DNA of 64,000 bases from Flavobacterium sp. (GCA_016721735.1 JADKHM010000015.1:62001-126000), one strand, 5' to 3'. Shown: positions 51,238 to 61,878, counted from the stretch's first letter. The notes: a model not told the origin generated them from the sequence alone. Program-made: numbers and translations.

Positions 51238-53001
51238 ATGCGATTCTTAGGAAATGTCTTAGCAACAATAGTGGGTCTTTTTGTCTTTTGTATGATATTC
51301 TTTTTTGGAATATTTTTTATCGCAGCGATATTTGGAGGAAGTTCCGAAAATGTAGCTGTACAAAGCGACTCCGTTATTGAACTCGATTTATCAAAAATAT
51401 CCACGGATTATGCTGGTAAATTCAACTATAAAGAAATTGATTATTTTGATGCCAAACACGATGGTTTATCTGATGTCATCAAAGCCATCAAAGCAGCCAA
51501 AGAAGACGATGACATCAAAGGAATTTCAATTCTAAATGACAATTCTAATTTGGGAATGTCACAAATTAAAGCGGTAAGAGCGGCATTAGAAGACTTCAAG
51601 AAATCAGGAAAATTTGTCTTCGCCTACGCCAACTTTTTTACACAAAAAGAATACTACCTCAACTCCGTAGCCAATACGATTTACCTCAATCCGATTGGTG
51701 AAATGGAATTCAAAGGACTATCATCTGAACTCTTATTTTTCAAAGATTTTCAAGACAAATACGGCATAAAAATGGAAGTCATTCGACACGGGAAATACAA
51801 AAGCGCAGTCGAACCTTTCCTAGAAAACAAGATGAGCGATGCTAACCGTGAACAGATTACAGCCTTGCTAAACTCACTTTGGAATTCGATGCTAGGAGAT
51901 ATTTCTAAAAGTAGACTTATTTCGACGACTAAGCTCAATCAAATTGCGGATCAATTGGCAGCACGAACACCAGAAATGGCTAAAATGCAAGGATTGGTAG
52001 ACAAAGTCGTTTACGAAGACGTCTATCACAACGACATCAGAAAAATCCTTTCGGTAGATGCTGATGACGATTACCACAAGATTTCAATTCTGGATTATGC
52101 TATGAATGTGGCGTCAACAGCATCCGAATCTTCCTCGAAAAACAAGATTGCCATTATTTATGCGCAAGGTGACATTGGAAGTGGCGAAGGCGACGTTAAT
52201 TCGGTCGGAGAAGGTTCGATGAGACGTTCGCTTCAAGACGCGAGAAAAGACAAAAAAATCAAAGCTATTGTACTTCGAATTGATTCTCCTGGTGGCAACG
52301 CTTTGACTTCCGACCTAATCTGGAGAGAAATCGAATTGACTAAAAGAGTAAAACCTGTAATTGTTTCTATGGGAAATTTGGCGGCTTCTGGCGGATATTA
52401 TATCGCTTGTAATGCTAACACCATTTTCGCCGAAGACAATACCATTACTGGTTCAATCGGCGTATTTGGTTTGTTACCTAATTTCACTGGACTCACTACA
52501 AAAATGGGAATCTACTCGGAGCAAGTGAGCACCAATGCCAACGCTTCGGACTACAGCATTTTTAAGCCTTTGAGCGAAAACTATAAATTTATTGCCCAAG
52601 AAGGTGTCGAAAAAATCTATACAACTTTTGTTTCCCGCGTGGCTGCTGGTAGAAAAATGACTTTTGAGCAGGTTGATGCCATTGCACAAGGTCGTGTTTG
52701 GTCTGGAACTGAAGCTTTAAAAGTTGGTTTGGTTGACAAAATCGGCGGCCTGGATGCTGCTTTAGAGTACGCCGCTTCATTAGTTCACATTAATGAGTAC
52801 AAAACCCAAAACTTCCCGATTTACGAAAAAGATTTTGCAGATTATTTGGGCAGTCTAGGCGTTCCGTTTATGAAAACCAAAGAGAGTTTCATCAAAGAAG
52901 AAGTGGGTGAAGAAAACTATAAAGTCATCGAACAAATTCGCCGTATTCAAAGCAAAAAAGGTGTGCAAGCGAGTTTGCCTTTTGAAATTAATATTCATTA
53001 A
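51238..53001 (+). CDS. sppA: Signal peptide peptidase SppA, 67-kDa type (protease IV)
   Basis: The 587-aa membrane serine protease degrades cleaved signal peptides. The ATG at 51238 (MRFLGNVLATIVGLFVFCMI) gives a normal length; an upstream start that adds 27 residues is rejected, as it lies in the leader after a TATATTTG element (51152-51159). One transmembrane helix spans about 8-33. Two tandem S49 domains follow. Catalytic residues are Lys188 in RHGKYKSAVEPF of the first half and Ser384 in NLAASGGYYIA of the second. ITGSIGVFG is a family motif. Confidence 0.93.
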   Translation: MRFLGNVLATIVGLFVFCMIFFFGIFFIAAIFGGSSENVAVQSDSVIELDLSKISTDYAGKFNYKEIDYFDAKHDGLSDVIKAIKAAKEDDDIKGISILNDNSNLGMSQIKAVRAALEDFKKSGKFVFAYANFFTQKEYYLNSVANTIYLNPIGEMEFKGLSSELLFFKDFQDKYGIKMEVIRHGKYKSAVEPFLENKMSDANREQITALLNSLWNSMLGDISKSRLISTTKLNQIADQLAARTPEMAKMQGLVDKVVYEDVYHNDIRKILSVDADDDYHKISILDYAMNVASTASESSSKNKIAIIYAQGDIGSGEGDVNSVGEGSMRRSLQDARKDKKIKAIVLRIDSPGGNALTSDLIWREIELTKRVKPVIVSMGNLAASGGYYIACNANTIFAEDNTITGSIGVFGLLPNFTGLTTKMGIYSEQVSTNANASDYSIFKPLSENYKFIAQEGVEKIYTTFVSRVAAGRKMTFEQVDAIAQGRVWSGTEALKVGLVDKIGGLDAALEYAASLVHINEYKTQNFPIYEKDFADYLGSLGVPFMKTKESFIKEEVGEENYKVIEQIRRIQSKKGVQASLPFEINIH

Positions 53002-53048
53002 ATAAGAAATCCTGAGTTCATCGCGTTCTAAACTAAAATAATCTAGTC

Positions 53049-55616
53049 ATGCTGAAGAAAATCTTAAAAATTGTCGGAATTATTCTACTCGTTCTTATCC
53101 TGTCGCTTTTTGCAATTCCTTTCTTTTTCAAGGATCAAATCAAAGCAAAAATTACGGATGCCATCAACGAAAAAGTAGATGCCAAAGTCTCCTTTGAAGA
53201 TGCAGATTTGAGTTTGTTCAAGAGTTTTCCACAAGCCAACGTCACAATCGACAAACTGCTGATCATCAACAAAGCGCCTTTTGAAGGCGACACGCTAATT
53301 TCTTTAGGTCAAATCAATTTGAAAATGTCGGTCAAAGAATTGTTCAAAGGCAAAGAAGAGTCGATGAATATTGAAGCGGTTTCAACAGAAAACGGATTGA
53401 TCAATATTCTCTTCAACAAAGATGGTCTCGGCAACTTCGATATCGCTTTGAAAGACGACAAAGAGCAAGACGACAGCAAAAGCAGTCCACTATCGCTGAA
53501 GATTAAAGAATACAAAGTCACCAACCTTCGTTTCAAGTATTTCGATGAGCGATCTAAAATCAAGATGATTATCGACAGCCTAGATCATTCCGGAACTGGA
53601 GATTTTGCCAATTCTAAATTGGATTTGAACACCAAATCGACCGCAAAGGTTTCCCTGTTTATGGATAAATCCAACTATATGAATCATGTGGCTTTGTCGC
53701 TTGATGCGGTCTTAGGAATCGACTTGGATCAAAGCAAATATACTTTCAAAGAAAACAAAGCGCTCATCAACAAATTGCCTTTAGAATTTGACGGTTTTAT
53801 TCAAATGCTGGAAAACGGACAACAATACGATTTGAAATTTAAGACGCCAACGTCAAGTTTCCAGAACTTCTTGGGCTTGATTCCTGCGGCTTATGCAGCC
53901 AATATCAAAGATGTAAAAACGACAGGAGACTTTACCGTAACTGGTTTTGCCAAAGGAATACTTTCTGATACCACTGTGCCAAAATTCAATGTGGCGATTG
54001 CCTCAAACAATGCTTCTTTTCAGTATCCGAACCTGCCAAAATCGATTCAGAACATTATCATCGACACGAAAATTATCAATGAAACTGGTTTGACTAATGA
54101 CACTTACGTGAATTTAGATCAGTTGTCTTTCCGGATTGACCAAGATGTTTTTAATGCGAAAGCCAACATCAAAAACTTGGCAGAAAATCCGCTCGTTGAT
54201 GCACAATTGAAAGGCGTGGTGAATCTTGGAAATGTTTCTAAAGCCTATCCAGTAAAGCTAAAAGTGCCGCTTTCTGGAATTTTAAAAGCGGATGTTGTGA
54301 CCAAATTTGACATGAAGTCTGTAGAAACAAATCAATATGATAAGATGCAGAACTCTGGGAATATGACACTAACTGGGTTCAAATATGTGGACGAAACCAA
54401 CAAAGCAATGAACATCAACAAGGCTGTTGTTCAGTTTACCAACACCAGAATCAATCTTCAAGAACTCGATTTGACCACTGGTAAAACCGACATGAAAGTA
54501 AATGGCGTTCTAGAGAATCTTTTCGGATTTATGTTGAAAAATCAAGAGTTAAAAGGCAACTTCAATATGCAATCGAATCAGTTTGCCGTTGCCGACTTTA
54601 TGACAGCTGAAACGCCAAAAACGAAATCAGAAAAACCAAAAGCTGCGGTGAAAATTCCAGCGTTCTTAAATTGCTCCTTAACAGCAAAAGCCAATACCGT
54701 TTTGTACGACAATTTGGCTTTGAAAAATGTTTCGGGTAAGCTGATTATAAAAGACCAAAAAGTAACACTCGAAAACATCAAATCTGATATTTTTGGTGGG
54801 CAAATTACCGCCAACGGCGATGTTTCGACCAAGGCAAAAATTCCAGTTTTCAATATGAATTTGGGTATGAAAGCCGTCGACATTCAGCAAACTTTTTCTC
54901 AACTTGATATGTTGAAAAAAATTGCGCCGATTGCAGAAGTAGTCGAAGGAAAAATCAATACAACCATCAAATTGTCTGGAAATTTAGATGCTAAAGAAAT
55001 GACGCCAGACGTGAATAGTCTTTCTGGAGATTTGTTCAGTCAGTTGCTTTCTACCACGGTCAACCCGAGTAAATCTGCGCTGTTATCAAAATTAGATGGC
55101 GACATTCCTTTCTTGGATTTGAAAAAATTGAATTTGAAAGATTTGAAAACGGCTCTTACGTTCAATAATGGTAAAGTCAATATCAAGCCATTTGAATTAA
55201 AATATCAAGACATTAAAGTAAATATTGGCGGTCAACATGGGTTTGATCAAAACATGAATTATAACCTCAAATTTGATGTGCCAGCGAAATATCTTGGTCC
55301 AGAAGTCAATAAATTATTGGCCAAGTTATCGCCATCGGACGTTAATAAATTAGAGAATATTCCGGTCAATGCGTTGGTCTCTGGAAATTTCAAAGCTCCT
55401 AAAGTGAGCACTGACATTAAAAGTGGAATTGCTAATTTGACTTCGCAACTGGTAAAACAACAAAAAGAAAAGTTAGTCAAACAAGGCACAAGCGCTTTGG
55501 AAGATCTCATCAATAAAAACACGAAGTCTTCTGATACGACAAAAGGCAAATCTCCTGTCAAAGAAGACATCAAAAAGAAAGCGGGCGACTTGCTCAATGG
55601 TCTGTTTAAAAAATAA
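53049..55616 (+). CDS. AsmA-like family protein (bridge-type lipid transfer candidate)
   Basis: The 855-aa protein has an N-terminal transmembrane helix (about 6-28) and an AsmA N-terminal domain (residues 30-150, with FEDADLSLFKSFPQANVTID). The long repeat-rich middle and an AsmA-2 C-terminal domain follow (about 500-760; LTGFKYVDETNKAMNINKAV, LKNVSGKLIIKDQKVTLENI). Proteins of this class form grooved rods between the membranes and help lipids move to the outer membrane; this is family knowledge. The Lys-rich C-terminus (about 780-855) may be cytoplasm-unrelated tail sequence. It is 47 nt behind sppA. Confidence 0.85.
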   Translation: MLKKILKIVGIILLVLILSLFAIPFFFKDQIKAKITDAINEKVDAKVSFEDADLSLFKSFPQANVTIDKLLIINKAPFEGDTLISLGQINLKMSVKELFKGKEESMNIEAVSTENGLINILFNKDGLGNFDIALKDDKEQDDSKSSPLSLKIKEYKVTNLRFKYFDERSKIKMIIDSLDHSGTGDFANSKLDLNTKSTAKVSLFMDKSNYMNHVALSLDAVLGIDLDQSKYTFKENKALINKLPLEFDGFIQMLENGQQYDLKFKTPTSSFQNFLGLIPAAYAANIKDVKTTGDFTVTGFAKGILSDTTVPKFNVAIASNNASFQYPNLPKSIQNIIIDTKIINETGLTNDTYVNLDQLSFRIDQDVFNAKANIKNLAENPLVDAQLKGVVNLGNVSKAYPVKLKVPLSGILKADVVTKFDMKSVETNQYDKMQNSGNMTLTGFKYVDETNKAMNINKAVVQFTNTRINLQELDLTTGKTDMKVNGVLENLFGFMLKNQELKGNFNMQSNQFAVADFMTAETPKTKSEKPKAAVKIPAFLNCSLTAKANTVLYDNLALKNVSGKLIIKDQKVTLENIKSDIFGGQITANGDVSTKAKIPVFNMNLGMKAVDIQQTFSQLDMLKKIAPIAEVVEGKINTTIKLSGNLDAKEMTPDVNSLSGDLFSQLLSTTVNPSKSALLSKLDGDIPFLDLKKLNLKDLKTALTFNNGKVNIKPFELKYQDIKVNIGGQHGFDQNMNYNLKFDVPAKYLGPEVNKLLAKLSPSDVNKLENIPVNALVSGNFKAPKVSTDIKSGIANLTSQLVKQQKEKLVKQGTSALEDLINKNTKSSDTTKGKSPVKEDIKKKAGDLLNGLFKK

Positions 55617-55628
55617 AAGCAACGCATC

Positions 55629-55660
55629 AAAAAAGCCCTAATTGTTCTTAGGGCTTTTTT
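55629..55660. terminator. Bidirectional terminator between the AsmA-like gene and the DUF2797 gene
   Basis: AAAAAGCCCTA and TAGGGCTTTTT form a hairpin with an 8-nt loop and flanking A and T runs. Confidence 0.8.
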
Positions 55661-56454
55661 TATATGTCAATGGCAACAACACTGCCTTCGGAACTGCGAA
55701 CGTTAAAAACCGTTCCGTCTTCAAAAAGCAAATATTGTCCTTTGATTCCAACTAAAACTCCTTTGAAACTAGGCGTTTTTTCTAAGCTAAGACTATTTAC
55801 TTTAGTTGGATAGTTGATTACGGGATAGTGCATTTCGTAGACGTCGTTCTTCTCTGAAAAAAAATATTCATTCACTTCAAGCGGAAGTAAACTTTCGACT
55901 TTTGCTTTTTCTAGAATCAAATCATTAGTGATAATATCATTGGTGAGCATTTTTCGCCAATTGGTTTTGTCTGAAAAATGTTCCTTTAGCGCCACTTCTG
56001 TAATGCCAGCCAAATAGCGATTCGGAACTTCTACAATAGCAATCGCTTTTTCCGCGCCTTGATCGATCCATCGCGTCGGTACTTGGGTTTTTCTGGTCAC
56101 GCCGACTTTGACTTCGCTCGAAATGGCGAGATAAACAATGTGTGGCTGCAATTGCACCTTCGATTCGTAGTCTAAATCACGATCGGCAATTCCGAGATGC
56201 GCGGTACTTAATTCGGGTTTCATAATCCAATCGCCGACAGCTGGACTTGCATAAAAGCAATCGTAACAAAAGCCTTGACGGAATATTTTTTTTCTTTTAC
56301 CGCAATTCAAACATTGATAGCCTTCCAACTGAATCGTCAGTTCTTTGCCCAAAACCTGATTGATATTCAAGAAACTGTTTTCAAACACCAAATAATATTG
56401 TATTGGGTTTCCAAATTCAGTTTGCATTTTGGTTAAAACTCCTTCGTACTTCAT
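55660..56454 (-). CDS. DUF2797 protein with zinc-ribbon-like motif
   Basis: The 264-aa protein has a treble-clef-like C-x-x-C...C-x-x-C motif: CLNCGKRKKIFRQGFCYDCF (residues 48-67). The rest has the DUF2797 pattern (DLDYESKVQLQPHIVYLA, VGVTRKTQVPTRWIDQGAEK). The segment VKVGVTRKTQVP recalls the GIY-YIG nuclease fold, to which this family has been compared. Function is unknown. It is divergent from the GH3-like gene, with about 140 nt between the start codons. Confidence 0.8.
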   Translation of the reverse strand: MKYEGVLTKMQTEFGNPIQYYLVFENSFLNINQVLGKELTIQLEGYQCLNCGKRKKIFRQGFCYDCFYASPAVGDWIMKPELSTAHLGIADRDLDYESKVQLQPHIVYLAISSEVKVGVTRKTQVPTRWIDQGAEKAIAIVEVPNRYLAGITEVALKEHFSDKTNWRKMLTNDIITNDLILEKAKVESLLPLEVNEYFFSEKNDVYEMHYPVINYPTKVNSLSLEKTPSFKGVLVGIKGQYLLFEDGTVFNVRSSEGSVVAIDI

Positions 56455-56597
56455 CTGATTTTTGTCTGATTATCTAAAATTAGCATTAGAATTTCTGCTA
56501 TATTTTTTGTTATTTTGGTAAAGCTGTAAAGTTATCGATTTGTGTTTAAATAATTTATTCACAAACCGTAAATCATACATTAAAATCATCCGTCGAA

Positions 56598-58112
56598 ATG
56601 CCTTTACCAATAATCAATTCTATTGCCTCCTGGGTTTTGAAACAGCGAATTCATCAAATTGAGTTGTTTCTAAAATACCCCAATGAAGTACAAGAGGAAT
56701 TGCTTATGAACCTTCTAAGGAGTGCTGAAAACACAGTTGTTGGCAAGCATTATGACTTTGCTTCAATAAAGTCGTATAACACATTTACGGAGAGAATTCC
56801 CATTTCTACTTACGAGGATATCGAAAAGTTCATAGAACAAACTCGTCAAGGGGAACAGAATATTTTTTGGAGTACACCGATAAAGTGGTTCGCCAAATCG
56901 AGCGGAACGACCAATGCTAAAAGCAAGTTTATACCCGTAAGTAATGAAGCACTCGAAAATTGCCATTATAAAGGCAGTAAAGATTTGCTTTGTTTGTACC
57001 TCAACAACAACGAGGATTCGCAGTTGTTTATCGGGAAAAGTTTACGACTTGGCGGTAGTTCGCAGATTTACGAAAACAACAACACCTTTTTTGGCGACTT
57101 ATCGGCAATATTAATCGAAAACATGCCGATTTGGGCTGAATTCAGCAGCACGCCGAGCAGCAAAGTTTCTTTGATGAGCGAATGGGAAACCAAAATTATG
57201 GCCATCATCGAGGAATCAAGAAACGAAAATGTGACGAGTTTTGCTGGCGTTCCTTCTTGGATGTTGGTCTTGATGAACAAAGTATTAGAAGACAGCGGAA
57301 AATCAAACTTGATGGACATATGGCCCAACTTGGAAGTCTACTTTCACGGCGGTGTTAGTTTTGAACCGTACCGAGAACAATACAAAAAAATTATTCCGGC
57401 TAGCCAATTTAAATATTATGAAATTTACAATGCTTCTGAAGGTTTTTTTGCGATACAAGATTTAAACAATTCGAGTGATTTACTATTAATGCTAGACTAC
57501 GGGATTTTTTATGAATTCATTCCAATGTCTGTTTTTGGAACAACCGAGGAAAAAGCAATTCGCCTTTCTGACGTTGAACTGCATGTCAATTACGCCATTC
57601 TCATTTCCACTAACGCTGGACTGTGGCGTTATTTAGTTGGCGATACTGTTCGATTTACGTCGTTAAGTCCATATAGAATACGCGTAACAGGACGAACCAA
57701 ACATCATATCAATGTTTTTGGTGAGGAATTGATGGTCGAGAATACCGATCGTGCCATTTCAAAGGCATCCCAACTCACCAACTCTGAAGTTGTCGATTAT
57801 ACCGTGGCGTTCATATTTATGAAAGACAAAGAAAAAGGAGCCCACGAGTGGATGATCGAATTCAAAAGCAAACCTAGCAATATCAATGAATTTCAAAAAA
57901 TATTAGACGAGACGTTGCAATCTTTAAATTCAGATTACGAAGCCAAGAGACACAACAATATGACGTTGAATCCGTTAGTGATTAATGTGGCGCGTCCTAA
58001 TTTGTTTTATGATTGGTTGAAAGAGCAAGATAAATTGGGTGGACAGCATAAAATTCCGAGGCTTTCTAACAAAAGAGATTATTTAGAACAACTCAAGAAT
58101 TTATCTCTTTAA
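56598..58112 (+). CDS. GH3 family acyl-acid-amido synthetase-like protein
   Basis: The 504-aa protein belongs to the ANL adenylate-forming superfamily, GH3 branch. Visible motifs are FAKSSGTTNAKSKFIPVS (ATP-loop), YFHGGVSFEPYREQYKKIIP, YEIYNASEGFFAIQDL and the hinge segment NAGLWRYLVGDTVRFTSLSP with RVTGRTKHHINVFGEELMVE. In plants such enzymes join amino acids to auxin or jasmonate; in bacteria the acyl and amino substrates are unknown. The length is normal. A small lipoprotein gene starts 17 nt downstream. Confidence 0.88.
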   Translation: MPLPIINSIASWVLKQRIHQIELFLKYPNEVQEELLMNLLRSAENTVVGKHYDFASIKSYNTFTERIPISTYEDIEKFIEQTRQGEQNIFWSTPIKWFAKSSGTTNAKSKFIPVSNEALENCHYKGSKDLLCLYLNNNEDSQLFIGKSLRLGGSSQIYENNNTFFGDLSAILIENMPIWAEFSSTPSSKVSLMSEWETKIMAIIEESRNENVTSFAGVPSWMLVLMNKVLEDSGKSNLMDIWPNLEVYFHGGVSFEPYREQYKKIIPASQFKYYEIYNASEGFFAIQDLNNSSDLLLMLDYGIFYEFIPMSVFGTTEEKAIRLSDVELHVNYAILISTNAGLWRYLVGDTVRFTSLSPYRIRVTGRTKHHINVFGEELMVENTDRAISKASQLTNSEVVDYTVAFIFMKDKEKGAHEWMIEFKSKPSNINEFQKILDETLQSLNSDYEAKRHNNMTLNPLVINVARPNLFYDWLKEQDKLGGQHKIPRLSNKRDYLEQLKNLSL

Positions 58113-58129
58113 TTTATCTTTAGGCGAAA

Positions 58130-58258
58130 ATGAAAAAATTAGTATTGTTTGCAATTCTCTTGGCGGTACTTCTTTCATGCGGTCCGCACAGAATGCGATG
58201 CGGTCCAAAAGGAATTTGCAATCATGATACCCAAAAAAATCACAATAAAATTTCATAG
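58130..58258 (+). CDS. Small Cys-rich lipoprotein, 42 aa
   Basis: This short frame starts with an ATG 17 nt after the GH3-like gene and gives MKKLVLFAILLAVLLSCGPH, a clear lipoprotein signal with the lipid-attached Cys at residue 17. The mature 26 residues contain two further Cys (RCGPKGIC) and end in a His/Lys/Asn-rich stretch. Length and composition agree with a class of very small lipoproteins in Flavobacteriaceae of unknown function. It may be co-transcribed with the GH3-like gene. Confidence 0.7.
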   Translation: MKKLVLFAILLAVLLSCGPHRMRCGPKGICNHDTQKNHNKIS

Positions 58259-58322
58259 TGGTTGTAACAATTTTGAAAGATGGTGGTCTAGTTGACAATC
58301 ATCAATTAAGATCAATCCAATC

Positions 58323-60536
58323 ATGAAATTAGTACTACTAGCCGGAATAATGCTCTTATCGTTCTCCGTTACGGCGCAAGAAATTCCCACAAATCCAACT
58401 TCAAAAGATTCGATTTCCAAAATAGAAGAACAGAAACTTAAAGAAGTCACTGTTATAGGCAATAAAAAGAAATTCCTAAAAATAGATTCTGACAAAACAA
58501 CGGTTAGCGTTAAAGACAATCCGATGCTAAGTACGGGTAACGCTTTTGAAGTAATCAAAAAACTACCTGGAATTATTGCTAGTCCAAGTGGTGGATTGAC
58601 CTTAAATGCCAAAGGAATTACTGTCTATATCGATGGCGCGCCTAGTTCGTTAAGTGGTACTGATTTGGAAAATTATTTGTCATCACTCCCTGCAAGTGCT
58701 ATTGAGAAAGTAGAATTAATATACAATCCCGGTGCTTCTTTTGAAGCAAACTCAAGTGGATCAATCATCAATATTATTATGAGTTCGAAGCGTTTGAAAG
58801 GAATAAATGCTAGCTTTAATATCAATTATAATTTCAATAAATACCAAAAACCGAGTCCTCAAATTTTACTAAATGGGAAAGAAAAAAACCTGAGTTGGCA
58901 GACCATGGTTGGGTACAATTATATTGATAGCGAAACCTTACAAAGAAATGTGCAAACATTTACGGCTTTAAGCAATCAGAAATTAAGTCAAGAAAACTTT
59001 AGTGTTAACACCAATAGAAACTTCTATTTTCGAGGTGGAACCAACTATAAATTATCTAAAAAATCAAATCTTTTGTTCAATTATAACTTGAATATCGCCA
59101 ATGACAGAAGTGTTTTTGACGCTTCCACTTTTGGTGACAACATCAGCTACTTGAATGATGGAATTACCAAAACAAAAAGCAACAACCATGAAATTAGTTT
59201 GCAGTATAAAACAAAATTAGATACGATTGGAAGTACATTAGATATTATAGGGTTTAGCAATTTGTTTGATAGAAATCCAATTACGAAATCTGGTGCTTTA
59301 GATAATGTTGCAAATACAAGTTCTTTTAACAATGCCAATTTGGACTTTGCTTTAAAAAACTATTATTTGAAATATGATTTTGCTTTTCCTTTTGAAAAAT
59401 CAAAATTTTCTATAAATACTGGCGGGAAATTCAATGTTTTAAAAGTGACTAATTTGGGTAATTACTATCTCAATACACCTACTTTAAGTACAATTAATTT
59501 TGACTATACCGAAAACAACTTGGCTTTTTATGTTGAAGCCAGAAAGAAAATTAAGAAGTTTAGTTTTACCGCAGGTTTGCGTTTTGAAGATTTTAATGTG
59601 ACCCGAACTGCAGTTAAAGAAGGAAATACCGTAGACATCAAATTTAAGAATTCAAATTTTTTCCCCAACGTGAGTGCGCTTTATGAATTAATGAAAGATG
59701 TAAATATTTCGGCTTCTTATTCTAGAAAAATAAACCAGCCAACTTACAATAGTTTAGATCCGAATAATGGCTCAAGTTTTGACCAATACAATGTTTCGCA
59801 AGGAAATCCGCTATTAGATCCCACTTTTTTTGACAATTATGAGTTTAAAATAACAGCGCTTGATTTTGTTCAGTTGGGCATGAACTATACTTCTTCAAAA
59901 GACAACAATCTCTTTGTGTTTAGTGCAGATGCCAATGCTACAGAACCTATAAGCAATCAAACTTTTCAGCAATTTGACAAGTTTAGTACGTTTAGCGCCT
60001 TTTTTAATTTTCCAATTCCATTAGACTATTTTCTTAAAGGTAAAGAGGAATTCCAAAAGCGTATGAATACAATAGATAAGATGAATTACATTTATCTGAG
60101 CATCAATTATATTAAATCTGACATTAAAGGATTTGACTTTCCTTACTCGAACAAACCTATTATGAATTATGCCGCAGAAGCACAAATTATCTTACCATGG
60201 GATATTAGAAATTCAATGACTTATTTCATCTTACCGTCTGGAAATTGGCAGATTTATAAAGTAACCAAACCGATCCAACAATTTGACATATCCTTTAGTA
60301 AAGATTTTATGAATAAAAAACTAAAAATCGGATTACATGCCTTCGATTTATTTAACCAAAACGATGTCAATGCCCTAATTGCAGGTCAGAATCTACAAAC
60401 CAGTTTCTACAAAAAAGAGGATTCAAGAACCTTCCGAATTTCATTAACGTATAATTTTGGAAACTTAAAATTAGACAAAGAAAATACAGATATCCAAACT
60501 GAGAAAGTACAAAGCGGCGGTGGAATACTGAAGTAA
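58323..60536 (+). CDS. Outer-membrane beta-barrel family protein (TonB-dependent-receptor-like)
   Basis: The 737-aa protein has a signal peptide (residues 1-19, SVTAQ). The N-terminal plug-like domain follows (about 35-165; LKEVTVIGNKKKFLKIDSDK, KKLPGIIASPSGGLTLNAKG, VYIDGAPSSLSGTDLENYLS, SAIEKVELIYNPGASFEANS). A long C-terminal barrel (about 170-737) matches the OMP_b-brl_3 type. The carboxypeptidase-regulatory N-terminal domain of many relatives is absent. The ligand is unknown. The gene is transcribed alone and ends at a strong bidirectional terminator. Confidence 0.87.
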   Translation: MKLVLLAGIMLLSFSVTAQEIPTNPTSKDSISKIEEQKLKEVTVIGNKKKFLKIDSDKTTVSVKDNPMLSTGNAFEVIKKLPGIIASPSGGLTLNAKGITVYIDGAPSSLSGTDLENYLSSLPASAIEKVELIYNPGASFEANSSGSIINIIMSSKRLKGINASFNINYNFNKYQKPSPQILLNGKEKNLSWQTMVGYNYIDSETLQRNVQTFTALSNQKLSQENFSVNTNRNFYFRGGTNYKLSKKSNLLFNYNLNIANDRSVFDASTFGDNISYLNDGITKTKSNNHEISLQYKTKLDTIGSTLDIIGFSNLFDRNPITKSGALDNVANTSSFNNANLDFALKNYYLKYDFAFPFEKSKFSINTGGKFNVLKVTNLGNYYLNTPTLSTINFDYTENNLAFYVEARKKIKKFSFTAGLRFEDFNVTRTAVKEGNTVDIKFKNSNFFPNVSALYELMKDVNISASYSRKINQPTYNSLDPNNGSSFDQYNVSQGNPLLDPTFFDNYEFKITALDFVQLGMNYTSSKDNNLFVFSADANATEPISNQTFQQFDKFSTFSAFFNFPIPLDYFLKGKEEFQKRMNTIDKMNYIYLSINYIKSDIKGFDFPYSNKPIMNYAAEAQIILPWDIRNSMTYFILPSGNWQIYKVTKPIQQFDISFSKDFMNKKLKIGLHAFDLFNQNDVNALIAGQNLQTSFYKKEDSRTFRISLTYNFGNLKLDKENTDIQTEKVQSGGGILK

Positions 60537-60554
60537 CTTTACTTGAACTCATAA

Positions 60555-60590
60555 AAAAATCCCGTATCAATCTGACACGGGATTTTCTTT
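60555..60590. terminator. Bidirectional terminator between the barrel gene and clpX
   Basis: AAAATCCCGT-A-TCA and TGA-C-ACGGGATTTT form a long hairpin with one mismatch and flanking A and T runs. Confidence 0.85.
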
Positions 60591-60606
60591 TTATAAACTT
60601 ATTACT

Positions 60607-61839
60607 TTAAGAAGCAATTTCAAGACGCTTCAATAGATTTTTGGTCAAAGTGTCGTTGGCGTAATCTTTATCGATATGCAGTACTTTTTCGTCATTGCTT
60701 GGCAATTCGTACATAGCATCGGTTAGGATTGCTTCGCACAAAGAACGCAATCCTCGCGCTCCTAACTTATATTCTAATGCTTTGTCAACGATAAAATCTA
60801 AAGCATCGTCGGTGATGATAAAATCAACATCATCCATAGCGAACAGCTTTTGATATTGCTTGATTAACGCGTTTTTAGGCTCGGTTAAGATGGCTCTTAA
60901 AGTCGCTTTGTCTAAAGGATCCATATGTGTTAGCACCGGCAAACGTCCGATGATTTCAGGAATTAATCCGAAATCTTTGATGTCTTTTGGGATGATATAT
61001 TGCAACAAATTGTCTTTGTCGATATTGTCTACATTTTTCGAAGTGCTGTACCCAACTGCTTGACGATTCAAACGTTTTGAAATAATTCTTTCGATTCCGT
61101 CGAAAGCGCCGCCAGCAATAAACAAGATGTCTTTGGTATTGACTTCAACAAACTTCTGATCCGGATGTTTTCTTCCTCCTTTTGGCGGAACATTGACCAC
61201 GGTACCTTCCAGTAATTTCAACAAAGCTTGTTGAACACCTTCTCCAGAAACATCACGCGTAATTGATGGATTGTCGCTTTTACGAGCAATTTTGTCAATT
61301 TCGTCAATAAAAACAATTCCTCGTTCTGCTTTAGTCACGTCGTAATCGGCGGCTTGCAGCAAACGAGTTAAGATACTTTCAACATCTTCTCCCACGTAAC
61401 CTGCTTCGGTTAAAACCGTTGCATCTACAATAGCCAAAGGAACGTCGAGCATTCTTGCAATGGTTTTAGCGACCAATGTCTTACCAGTTCCGGTTTGACC
61501 TACCATAATGATGTTGCTTTTTTCAATTTCTACATCATCGTTCAACTGCTGTTGCATCAAACGTTTGTAGTGATTGTAAACCGCTACGGCCATTACTTTT
61601 TTGGTTTGATCTTGACCAATAACGTACTGGTCTAGAAAAGCCCGGATTTCTTGTGGCTTCTTCAAAATGAGATCAGCCACCATTTTAGAATTGCCATTGG
61701 TTTTTAATTCTTCCAATACAATTCCATGAGCTTGTTCAATACATTTATCACAAATGTGTGCATTGATTCCAGCAATCAAAAGATTGGTTTCAGGTTTTTT
61801 TCGACCACAAAACGAACAATCTAATAGTTCTTTTGCCAT
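60607..61839 (-). CDS. clpX: ATP-dependent Clp protease ATP-binding subunit ClpX
   Basis: ClpX unfolds substrates and feeds them into the ClpP chamber. The 410-aa protein has the N-terminal zinc-binding domain ([27 protein letters not shown]), Walker [19 protein letters not shown], Walker [13 protein letters not shown], the RKH loop region and the [14 protein letters not shown] pore loop. Sensor-2 GARGLRSL is present. It is the last gene of the tig-clpP-clpX set; the gap to clpP is 39 nt. Confidence 0.96.
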   Translation of the reverse strand: MAKELLDCSFCGRKKPETNLLIAGINAHICDKCIEQAHGIVLEELKTNGNSKMVADLILKKPQEIRAFLDQYVIGQDQTKKVMAVAVYNHYKRLMQQQLNDDVEIEKSNIIMVGQTGTGKTLVAKTIARMLDVPLAIVDATVLTEAGYVGEDVESILTRLLQAADYDVTKAERGIVFIDEIDKIARKSDNPSITRDVSGEGVQQALLKLLEGTVVNVPPKGGRKHPDQKFVEVNTKDILFIAGGAFDGIERIISKRLNRQAVGYSTSKNVDNIDKDNLLQYIIPKDIKDFGLIPEIIGRLPVLTHMDPLDKATLRAILTEPKNALIKQYQKLFAMDDVDFIITDDALDFIVDKALEYKLGARGLRSLCEAILTDAMYELPSNDEKVLHIDKDYANDTLTKNLLKRLEIAS

Positions 61840-61878
61840 TGTTTTTTATTTAAAGTTAAGTCCGAAAACTTAACGTTA

